This document shows positions 57,207 to 64,000 of a stretch of 64,000 nt of DNA, in pieces; position 1 is the stretch's first letter, and each line of letters begins with the position of its first letter. The DNA lies in NCBI RefSeq assembly GCF_023100685.1, contig NZ_CP090064.1, forward strand, positions 930,001 to 994,000, read 5' to 3'. Position numbers and translations under genes: made by a program. Source of the DNA: Proteus vulgaris. GTDB taxonomy: Bacteria > Pseudomonadota > Gammaproteobacteria > Enterobacterales > Enterobacteriaceae. The notes beneath the pieces were generated by a model that made no database searches, was not told where the DNA came from, and worked only from the letters and a program-made list of their open reading frames with translations.

Positions 57207-58456
57207 TTTGCTAATGTACCTAATGTTTCTGCTAATAAATCTGCAGCGACAGCAATATCACTAAACTCGGTAAATTCATCAGGATGATGACTAATACCAG
57301 CAACTGAAGGTGTAAAGATCATCGCAGTTGGATAAAGCGACGCCATATTCATTGAGTCGTGGCCTGCACCACTTAACATGGTCATATAGTCGATATTGTG
57401 TTTTTGGCATAAGCTTTCAATAACTTGGCAAATTGAATCATCTAATTTAACTGGCGATTCAGCAGAAATTGGTTGAACATCAATAGCAACACCAAAATCT
57501 TTTTCTGCTTTTTCAACACTGTTATTTAAACGTTGTACAACACGCTGAATACTTTCAGTATCAATACCACGAATATCAACAGAGAATTTTACTTGTCCTG
57601 GAATGACGTTCATGGAGTTCGGAATAACGTTGAGTTTACCCACTGTACCTACAGTGCCATAAACGGCTTCAGTACAGGCTGCACGGTTGATATCGGTAAT
57701 AATCCCCGCACTTGCCACTAATGCATCTTGACGTTGATACATTGGTGTTGCACCAGAGTGATCTGCATGACCATTAACAGTGACTGAAAAGCGTGTCGGT
57801 GCTGCAATACCATTAACAATACCAATGGTTTTCTTGTCATTTTCAAGGCGTTTACCTTGTTCAATATGAAGCTCAACAAATGCACTATAACGATCTTCTT
57901 TGACTAAACAACTATCCAAATTATCGTGCTGATAACCTAATGATTTCAAAACTTCAAAGAAGTTATTGCCATCATCATCTCTATTTTGCTCCCAGCGAGC
58001 TTTGTCAATTTTTCCTGTTAATACCTTACTGCCAATACATGAAAAGCCAAAACGGCTAGATTCTTCAGCACGAAAAACAACAAGCTCAAGGTCGCGTTTA
58101 AGTTGCTGTGGTTTGTATTGCATTAAGGCATAAAACCCAGCAATCACACCCAAGGCCCCGTCATAAGCACCACCTTGAGGTACGGTATCAAGGTGAGATC
58201 CAGTACCTACTGCAGGTAGTGAACGATCTTTACCTGGTAAGCGTGCGTAAAGTGTACCAATACCATCACGATAAACTTCAAGACCGGCTTCTTTCATTAA
58301 ACCCGCAAGATACAGATGCGCGGCTTCATCTTCTTCGCCATAGGCAATACGAGTGATCCCTTTGACACTGTTATCTTTTTTATAAATTTGCATTGTTTCA
58401 ATTAACGCTTTCATATCATTAATTGAATAATGAGTTGCTGTATCTTGTTGAGTCAT
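57200..58456 (-). CDS. allantoate/N-carbamoyl-amino-acid amidohydrolase
   Basis: The 418-residue M20-type metallohydrolase matches allantoate amidohydrolases and N-carbamoyl-L-amino acid hydrolases. Motifs: GTGSHLDTVPQGGAYDGALGV near 95 (His-Asp metal ligands), FRAEESSRFGFSCIGS (catalytic Glu) near 130, and the C-terminal SGAGHDSMNMA. The start is the ATG with GGGAG upstream; a 27-residue extension covers a hairpin and is rejected. Other purine/allantoin genes are absent nearby, so its substrate could be allantoate or a ureido compound. Confidence 0.85.
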   Translation of the reverse strand: MTQQDTATHYSINDMKALIETMQIYKKDNSVKGITRIAYGEEDEAAHLYLAGLMKEAGLEVYRDGIGTLYARLPGKDRSLPAVGTGSHLDTVPQGGAYDGALGVIAGFYALMQYKPQQLKRDLELVVFRAEESSRFGFSCIGSKVLTGKIDKARWEQNRDDDGNNFFEVLKSLGYQHDNLDSCLVKEDRYSAFVELHIEQGKRLENDKKTIGIVNGIAAPTRFSVTVNGHADHSGATPMYQRQDALVASAGIITDINRAACTEAVYGTVGTVGKLNVIPNSMNVIPGQVKFSVDIRGIDTESIQRVVQRLNNSVEKAEKDFGVAIDVQPISAESPVKLDDSICQVIESLCQKHNIDYMTMLSGAGHDSMNMASLYPTAMIFTPSVAGISHHPDEFTEFSDIAVAADLLAETLGTLANQ

Positions 58457-58975
58457 AAGATAATTCTCCCGTGGTTTCTGTAATATCCCTTTGTCTAAAA
58501 AATGAGACAATTTAAGGATTAAAAAAGCCATCTTCAAAGATGGTCACTGTTTTTATGATCATTGCTTATTATATTTACTGCTGAAGCTATATTTCGTCAA
58601 TGACAATTCAGGTGAATTTCATATTCTGTGAGATAGGTATTAATTAAAAAGAGATATATAGCGGGAGTATTTCTAAAATGAATTTAAATTGTATTATAAA
58701 TGTTATAAAAGCGATCGCTTTTTATATTAAGCATATTTGAAATTATATTTTTAATTTAAAAATGAAAATAAGAATTATTATTGGTGATAAATTTTTTATT
58801 GGCGAATTATTTATAAGGTCTGGTAATAAAGATATTATTCGCTATAGCTGTCTTTTTTTTGCACTTTACCTTTGTATCTCACTAACATTTGGCAAAAAAA
58901 AAGTAATTTAAAAAAATAATAACGATTCTGTTAATATAAATGCAATTCACTTATATCATTGTGTCGGTATATATT
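58457..58975 (-). promoter_or_regulatory. leader region of the amidohydrolase gene
   Basis: Over 500 bases with no gene. A terminator-like stem CCATCTT/AAGATGG followed by six T on the minus strand lies at 58521-58544, 65 bases upstream of the start, and could attenuate the leader. AAAAGCGATCGCTTTT at 58707-58722 is a perfect 16-base palindrome in an AT-rich stretch, a good operator candidate. Confidence 0.5.
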
Positions 58976-59407
58976 TTAGTGAAAATATTGCAAAATATAA
59001 CTCCACCATTTTTTATTTTTCTTATCTATTTCATAAGCATTATCTATATTTTTATCTGCAATAATGATATAAAATGAATTATCTAAAAATGAACTATTAT
59101 TTTCCAATTTATCAATAGGTAATGTGGGGTTTGATTGAAGAAGTGAGTATGAGTAAATCATGGTAAAAGGAGAACTTTGTCCTAAATATTGTTCATCTTT
59201 ATATAATACGACATAGACAGGTTCAGTTTCGGTAATATATAAATATATACCTATTGGATTTATTGGGTTTATTTTATATACGTAGGCCAGGTAAACTTTA
59301 TTTTCTATTTTTTTAAAGAGTAAATATTTATTGAAAAATGTGACATGAGCAAGAAGAAAATACCAGAGTAAAATTAATAAAATAATAATTTTTTTTGTAT
59401 TTTTCAT
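58976..59407 (-). CDS. small membrane-anchored protein, paralogue 1
   Basis: The 143-residue protein has an N-terminal membrane segment (IIILLILLWYFLLAHVTFF), a beta-rich middle with TEPVYVVLYKDEQYLGQSSPF, and ends KKWWSYILQYFH. It is clearly related to the upstream neighbour: the same residues recur in both tails (KKWWSxILQYFH) and in VFVVLYDKEG. The family reminds me of DUF6201-like proteins, unconfirmed. The pair sits downstream of a toxin-like fragment, so they may be immunity proteins. Confidence 0.6.
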   Translation of the reverse strand: MKNTKKIIILLILLWYFLLAHVTFFNKYLLFKKIENKVYLAYVYKINPINPIGIYLYITETEPVYVVLYKDEQYLGQSSPFTMIYSYSLLQSNPTLPIDKLENNSSFLDNSFYIIIADKNIDNAYEIDKKNKKWWSYILQYFH

Positions 59408-59506
59408 AAATCATCTAACGAGATATTATTAATATCAATCTAGTGATATTAGGTGAAGGTTAAAATGTATTATAAGATTTTTATTGATAATAGATGTGCC
59501 AGATTT

Positions 59507-59935
59507 TTAATGAAAATATTGTAAAATAGCACTCCACCATTTTTTATGTTTTGTTGATATTAAATAATCATCTGTAAAAGAACCCCCATTTAGATAAAAA
59601 TTATCATAATCCCCGTATTTCTTATCATATTCATATGTTTTTGGTAATACATTTTCTCCACCAAGAAGATGGATATTACTAGCTATAACAAATGGAGAAC
59701 TTTGCCCAATATATTTGCCTTCCTTATCATAGAGAACGACAAAAACAGGTTGTTCATTAACTAACCAAAAGTAAATACCGAAAAAATTGATGGGGGCTGG
59801 ATGATAATAAGCCGCTTGATAATGTTCATTTTTGAAGGATGCAGAATAAAGCCAGCTTGTAGTAAAAGTGACATGAGATAAAAAAAACCACCATAATAAA
59901 AAAAGAGTCAATAATGTATATTTAATTATTTTCAT
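59507..59935 (-). CDS. small membrane-anchored protein, paralogue 2
   Basis: The 142-residue sister of the 58976 gene has an N-terminal segment TLFLLWWFFLSHVTF, the central EQPVFVVLYDKEGKYIGQSSPF, and the ending HKKWWSAILQYFH. Its start overlaps the end of the toxin-like fragment by 14 bases, the usual translational coupling of effector and immunity gene. Duplication followed by divergence is likely. Confidence 0.65.
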   Translation of the reverse strand: MKIIKYTLLTLFLLWWFFLSHVTFTTSWLYSASFKNEHYQAAYYHPAPINFFGIYFWLVNEQPVFVVLYDKEGKYIGQSSPFVIASNIHLLGGENVLPKTYEYDKKYGDYDNFYLNGGSFTDDYLISTKHKKWWSAILQYFH

Positions 59936-60180
59936 AAATCACCTGATAATGTTTAGGAGCATCTATCCAATAAACATCAGAGAAAACGATAAAATCGCCT
60001 CCCTCATTATTTTCATCTTGCCAGCGTCGAAAATCTCTATTAAAGACAGGAACATATCCTTTGTATTGTTTATATAGTGAACCCCATGAACCTGTTGTGT
60101 AGAGTGCCATATATTTATAAAGTTGACTAAAGGGTAGCACACCATCATGACTCCAAATAAGGCAATGGTCTCTATGGATT
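59922..60180 (-). pseudogene. C-terminal fragment of a toxin/effector-like protein
   Basis: The open frame begins right after a stop codon at 60181 and lacks a start, so it is a fragment. It runs ...SHDGVLPFSQLYKYMALY, then WGSLYKQYKGYVPVFNRDFRRW, and ends GGDFIVFSDVYWIDAPKHYQVIYENN. I associate the GGDFxVFSDV pattern with the C terminus of DUF6402-type effector proteins but cannot confirm it. An ATG at 60140 could start a short peptide. The stop overlaps the immunity-like gene. Confidence 0.55.
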
Positions 60181-60322
60181 TAGGTCATGGTGATGGGCGA
60201 GGGCGTTATGTTGAGCGTGTTTATAATAAATTGGAAGTGAGTAATTAAATATATGTGTTATTTCAATTTGAAGATCTAGGTTTTTACCATGATCTTCAAA
60301 TAAATTTAGTCATATGGAACAA

Positions 60323-61357
60323 TTAAATATTTTTAATTTTCATTGAATTATCAGCCCCAATAGTTAATATAGTTTCATTACTTTTAGTTAATCTTATAAA
60401 GTCATTTCGGCCCAGTACTTTTAATAGTTTTCTAATTCCTCTTCCTCCCCGTGAAATATTTACTTTAGTACTTATTTTATCTGGATCTATATAGCTATTA
60501 AGACCATTAACAGAGCAAAGGGCATAGAAGCGAAGATTTGTTGAGTATTTTAAAAAAGTATTTTTTCTATCCGAATTTATCCAACCTATCATATCTAATA
60601 TATCATCATAATGTTTACGTAAAAGATTACAGCTTGCATGAGCACCATAAATAGGGGTCTTATAATTGGGTTTTCCTGTATATGGATCATCATAATGAAA
60701 TTTCCAAATTGCTTCATGATGGGATAATCGATTGCGTAATGTTTTAATTCTAACAAATGCCTCATGAATTGTTGAGCGTTCGTAACCCATTGGTGCATTT
60801 GGAAATACTATAGGCGTAAGATTTGGCCAAAGGAGTCTATATCCATGTGTATCTTCGTATATTGATGTGAGTAAATGAACCCAAAATCCAAAAGTTAAAC
60901 CTGAAATAATTCTATCAGGGGTTGGTTTTTTTCCCTCTTTACTAATAAGCTCTTTAGCTTGTTGGACTAGATTTTCTTCTTTCACTTTTCGAGCTAATAT
61001 TCTATTTCCATATTGATCTAATAAATAGCCATGAATATCTTGCCTGTGTTTAGTTAATGTAGCTCGCTTATATCGTTCAATCGGTTTTATTTTACTATTT
61101 CCTATATATCTAGGTAGGTCTGTAATCCAGTTATTATTAGGAGTCCATAATCCTTTAGAACCTTTTGGAGGATGAGATAAAATAGCTGAATTTATGGCAT
61201 TTCTTAATGTGACTTCTAAACATTGAAAAGCGGGTAACATAGCGCCTGATAAGGCTTTATTCCAATGATAGGCTGCAATAACTTGAGAGGGTTGTACTTT
61301 TAAATGTTTCTCATAAATATCTAATCTACTTTTAGATATGTAATCAGAATATATCAC
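60323..61357 (-). CDS. Abi-family HEPN protein
   Basis: The 344-residue protein belongs to the Abi-like group used in abortive infection. The N terminus reads SKSRLDIYEKHLKV...AAYHWNKALSGAMLPAFQCLEVTLRN, typical of these proteins. RNRLSH at 208-213 gives the HEPN RNase motif R-x4-H with His214 next to it, followed by EAIW. No partner protein is on the same strand. A candidate ncRNA lies divergently upstream. It may be a defence RNase kept in check by RNA. Confidence 0.8.
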   Translation of the reverse strand: MIYSDYISKSRLDIYEKHLKVQPSQVIAAYHWNKALSGAMLPAFQCLEVTLRNAINSAILSHPPKGSKGLWTPNNNWITDLPRYIGNSKIKPIERYKRATLTKHRQDIHGYLLDQYGNRILARKVKEENLVQQAKELISKEGKKPTPDRIISGLTFGFWVHLLTSIYEDTHGYRLLWPNLTPIVFPNAPMGYERSTIHEAFVRIKTLRNRLSHHEAIWKFHYDDPYTGKPNYKTPIYGAHASCNLLRKHYDDILDMIGWINSDRKNTFLKYSTNLRFYALCSVNGLNSYIDPDKISTKVNISRGGRGIRKLLKVLGRNDFIRLTKSNETILTIGADNSMKIKNI

Positions 61358-61377
61358 AGATTTACTCCAAAAATTTA

Positions 61378-61407
61378 TTGACAGGTGTTAGGTATGTATG
61401 GCTTAAT
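61378..61407 (+). promoter_or_regulatory. candidate promoter for the RNA divergent from the Abi gene
   Basis: A consensus TTGACA at 61378 is followed after 18 bases by CTTAAT (4 of 6). It points away from the Abi gene, 20 bases from its ATG. Confidence 0.4.
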
Positions 61408-61490
61408 CTTCATATTAAGGCGGAGTCGCCTCTTTGAGGTCTCTCGCGAAAAAAGTATTTTGGAAAAACCACCTTAGGGTGGTTTTTCTC
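61402..61490 (+). ncRNA. candidate small structured RNA next to the Abi gene
   Basis: A run of hairpins lies with no protein frame. CTTAAT/ATTAAG (61402-61419), AGGCG/CGCCT (61418-61431) and CCTC/GAGG (61429-61439) share bases, so they would be alternative folds. The perfect terminator stem AAAAACCACC/GGTGGTTTTT with loop TTAG (61464-61487) ends the unit. No gene reads into this terminator from either side: the Abi gene reads away and the next plus-strand gene starts at 61663. A short RNA of about 80 bases is the simplest reading. AbiF-type proteins are reported to pair with ncRNAs. Confidence 0.45.
61464..61487. terminator. perfect bidirectional terminator stem
   Basis: AAAAACCACC-TTAG-GGTGGTTTTT, 10-bp perfect stem with A and T tracts on both sides. 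Confidence 0.85.
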
Positions 61491-61662
61491 GTTATAAAAA
61501 CCGATATTTATTATTATATAAATAATCTATTATTATCATTGTATTCATATAAGAATCTATTTTTTCATTATTAATTTTTTAAAATAAACTTATTATAATT
61601 ATTTTTTTCTAGAATCAGAAAGTATATCTCTAGAAAAAAGAGAACTAACCGTTATACCAGAA

Positions 61663-62061
61663 ATGCAATTACCCCCTACTGATAATCAAATCATCGATAT
61701 GGGTGATGCCTTTTGGCAGTGGCTCATTGAGGGTTGTGTAAATGGTCATCTCTCTATAAACCAACCTAATGCACAAATTCATATTATTGCAGGATATGTT
61801 TTTATCGTTACTCCCAATATTTTTTATGTGTTTTTAGCTGAAATGAAATTGCCTAAACAAGATAAAGGTAAGCTTCAAAAAGCCTTTGAGAGACTGAAAT
61901 ATCATCGTCATGATCGAGGCAATATGTTTACTTGTCGGCTCTTTCAAAATGAATTATTAGAAGGGCAATTTAAAAAATTAAGTGGTTATTTAATTCCAGC
62001 AAATAAAATATTCACAAGCAATAATAAGCCTGCTGAAAATCTATTACTGGTTGTTGTATAA
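61663..62061 (+). pseudogene. C-terminal fragment of a TraI/MobH-type ICE relaxase
   Basis: The 132-residue piece has GDAFWQWLIEGCVNGHLSINQPNAQIHIIAGYVFIVTPNIFYVFL, which fits the C-terminal domain of the large relaxases (PFL_4751/TraI_2 type) of integrative conjugative elements. The catalytic N-terminal HD and relaxase parts are missing. The frame is open upstream to 61600 without a start matching the family. It marks the remains of an ICE end. Confidence 0.7.
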
Positions 62062-62149
62062 AGATTTTACAATGAATTTGCAATGTGACATTTGCTTATT
62101 AAATTGTTTGGCGAAATATCCATCAGCGATAGAAAATAATAATAGTAAT

Positions 62150-62447
62150 TCCACTAAAACAGTCTTGCTCCCATTGATTAATCACGGTATCTTTCACTCG
62201 CACCTGCAAAATCAGGTGTCGGGATTGGTCTCCTGCATTGATTATCTATTGGCGACATATTAATACGTTTCGTATTTTATTATGTTGTTCACACAGCTGT
62301 ACCTCAATGGTGAGCTGGACGGTGGCATCGCAAGATGCGCCAGTGTCCAATAGAGCTGGTAAGGCCAACTCCGTTCAGTTCACCACCAGTAAGATTGGCC
62401 TCTTCAGTGGTGAATTTAATAATCATCTATTGGAGGCGGTCTTATGA
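62150..62447 (+). pseudogene. P4 satellite Icd/Ash-like leader remnant
   Basis: Two short frames, one with FHSHLQNQVSGL and the next with SQDAPVSNRAGKANSVQFTTSKIGLF, fit parts of the Icd-like/Ash protein that precedes genes in P4-type satellites, but they are in different frames, so it is shifted or decayed. From memory, not checked. It ends in the start of the next gene. Confidence 0.4.
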
Positions 62448-62905
62448 CTACAACCCCTAACCCAACTCATCCATTACTTACTATTCAGTTCAATTCCACA
62501 ACAGATTTCATAACACTCGTTGATTATTGCGATACTTTTGTAGATGCATTGATTAATAGTGAAGAACTCTCCATTAAAATGGCGTTATGTTGCCGTCTTA
62601 ATGCCTGTTTAACACTCTTGCAATCGACGTTAGACGAGCCTATTCCTCCTCATTTGGTGCAATGTTTTATTACTAATAAAACACCGCCAAGCCTTCCTCG
62701 TTTTGATTTTGAATGTACTGAGCTTTGCCAGCATTGCATTACGCTGACTCAATTTCTTGCCGAGTTAGGTTTCTCAAATGAGAAAGGAAAAAGTCTTATT
62801 TGGTTATTGAATGATTTAATTAATTACTTTGTTGCTGAAATGCGAGCACCTAGATGGTTACGTACTCTTAATGGGGTGGAACCTCTTGATAAGGTAATGG
62901 TATGA
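62444..62905 (+). CDS. hypothetical protein upstream of the integrase
   Basis: The 153-residue protein is not recognised. It is helical, Leu- and Cys-rich, begins MTTTPNPTHPLLTIQFN, and overlaps the next frame by four bases. GGAGG lies nine bases before the ATG, a strong site. Its position between the Icd-like leader and the integrase suggests an accessory gene of the same island. Confidence 0.55.
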   Translation: MTTTPNPTHPLLTIQFNSTTDFITLVDYCDTFVDALINSEELSIKMALCCRLNACLTLLQSTLDEPIPPHLVQCFITNKTPPSLPRFDFECTELCQHCITLTQFLAELGFSNEKGKSLIWLLNDLINYFVAEMRAPRWLRTLNGVEPLDKVMV

Positions 62906-63036
62906 CTTTTAAACAGGAGCAACAAAAAAGTCATCATTTAAAGTCTTATGGTTGTTATTTGATGGTTTGTTCGTTTTGTATCAGCGATAACAGCACCTAT
63001 TGTCGTGTTTTACTGATTGTTGTAAATGAGCATGTT

Positions 63037-63998
63037 ATGGATGACATCACTTTTGAGTTTCTTATTGAGCAGTATTTTTATTATAAATTATTACGTCCTA
63101 CGACAATGAGAAGTTATCGTAAGGTTCTTCGTACATTTGAAGAATTTACCTCGTTAAATCCTGCTCAGATTGATCAATTAACTGTTCTGCAATGGCGACA
63201 TCTTGTTTTAGGTGACAATAAGCGCTCAAGTAGAACATGGAACAATAAAGTGACTCATATGAGAGCATTGTTTAATTTTGGAATAGAACAAGAATTATTA
63301 CCCCATAAAAAGAATCCTTTTAATGGTACGGTAGTTCGTGCAGGAGCAAAAAGAAAAAAGTTCTGACTAAATCACAGATGGATGATATGTACCGTCGAAT
63401 GACACACTATCTAGAACTTGAAGAAAAGCAAGGTTATGGCTACGTGTGTGATGGGCGAAAAAATGCATTATATCCAGCGTGGTTTTGGATGACGGCAATG
63501 AATGTGTTTCGTTACACCGCCATTCGTCAAGGGCAACTTCTGCATATTAGGTTGGGAGATATTAATCTTGAAGAGAAGTGGATCCATCTATGTGAGGAGG
63601 GCGCTAAAAATCATCGTGAACATCGGGTACCGATTGTTTCCGCATTATACCCATCACTAGAAAATTTAGTGAAAGAAGCACAAAAGGTAGGTGTAGAACT
63701 GACAGATCAAGTATTCAATGTTGGATGGTTTGATTTAATGAAAAGAAAGAAACATCCCAAGACGATGGGATAATACCCGTTACGTTCATTTTTCAAGCGC
63801 TTATCAGCGGAATGTAATTTCATTGTATCACCTCACCGTTTTCGACATACCGTCGCAACGCATATGATGCAATCACCAGAACGTAATCTTTATGTTGTGA
63901 AAAGGCTGTTAGGACATGCCAGCATTACATCGACATTAGAATACATTGATGAAAGTGTTGATAATTTGCGAGATATACTTGAAGCGGAATTGATGTGA
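63037..63998 (+). pseudogene. tyrosine integrase, split by an A6G slippery run and an in-frame stop
   Basis: The full protein would be about 320 residues. The N-terminal SAM-like part (MDDITFEFLIEQYFYYK...) ends at a TGA just after the heptamer A AAA AAG (63354-63360). A -1 slip there continues into VLTKSQMDDMYRRM without loss. The catalytic Arg follows in YTAIRQGQLLHIRLGDI. A TAA at 63771-63773 interrupts in the same frame, after which YPLRSFFKRLSAE, PHRFRHTVATHM (HxxR), LLGHASITSTLEYI (His, nucleophile Tyr) continue to a TGA at 63996. The upstream extension from 62902 is not family-like. Confidence 0.8.
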
Positions 63999-64000
63999 TG

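Noticed and set aside
60147..60248. Short plus-strand frame with DLGHGDGRGRYVERVY
   Set aside because: It is 33 codons, no ribosome site is visible, and it overlaps the opposite-strand fragment. It may be a remnant of an effector but cannot be supported alone.
1..64000. CRISPR array or intact insertion sequence
   Set aside because: I saw no regularly spaced repeats and no transposase. The RTX repeats in the proteases are protein repeats, not CRISPR.

Overview
The window is chromosomal DNA from a Proteus species, most likely P. mirabilis or a close relative. It is AT-rich. The order mltD, gloB, yafS, rnhA, dnaQ, tRNA-Asp is the enterobacterial core order. The MR/P fimbrial locus with its invertible promoter element and the zap protease/type I secretion operon are Proteus hallmarks. 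MrpA differs at several positions from the P. mirabilis sequence I remember, so the species is left open.

Layout. 0.1-6.2 kb: core genes (anion permease, mltD, gloB, yafS, rnhA, dnaQ, tRNA-Asp). 6.3-10.6 kb: nine small, AT-rich genes on one strand that look like an orphan immunity-gene array (Imm22-like, SUKH-like, barstar-like and unknown proteins) with no toxin beside them. 11.1-16.8 kb: tktA, epd, pgk, fbaA. 17-24.7 kb: dtpB, orphan hpaC and hpaR, betT, a coiled-coil lipoprotein, a DUF421 protein. 24.8-30.2 kb: an RNA repair/processing locus. rnz and rtcR lie on the minus strand. Divergently, a sigma-54 promoter precedes a tRNA-like/Y-RNA-like RNA, then a slipin gene and rtcB. 30.6-39.4 kb: mrpI, a 252-bp invertible element and mrpABCDEFGHJ. 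The only good promoter in the element faces mrpI, so the assembled phase reads as OFF. 40-45 kb: abgT, a DUF1992 gene, an AhpD-like gene, a stand-alone arnT, and a 30-residue membrane peptide whose ribosome site lies in a hairpin. 45-53.2 kb: zapDCBA plus a second, diverged RTX metalloprotease. 53.3-58.5 kb: a decayed xapAB locus, a ROK regulator, an XRE regulator and an allantoate/ureido amidohydrolase. 59-64 kb: mobile and conflict DNA. It holds duplicated small membrane proteins next to a toxin-like C-terminal fragment, an Abi/HEPN protein with a divergent candidate small RNA, a relaxase C-terminal fragment, a P4-like leader remnant, and an integrase split by an A6G slippery run and an in-frame stop.

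How it fits together. Two loci deserve most attention as possible systems. In the first, RtcR (CARF sensor, sigma-54 activator) should respond to RNA damage and switch on the tRNA-like RNA, slipin and RtcB ligase, with RNase Z in the activator's own operon. In the second, the Abi/HEPN RNase-like gene faces a short RNA unit with its own promoter-like sequence and a perfect terminator, on the edge of a degraded integrative element. All calls come from reading the sequence and from memory of the families; no searches were run.
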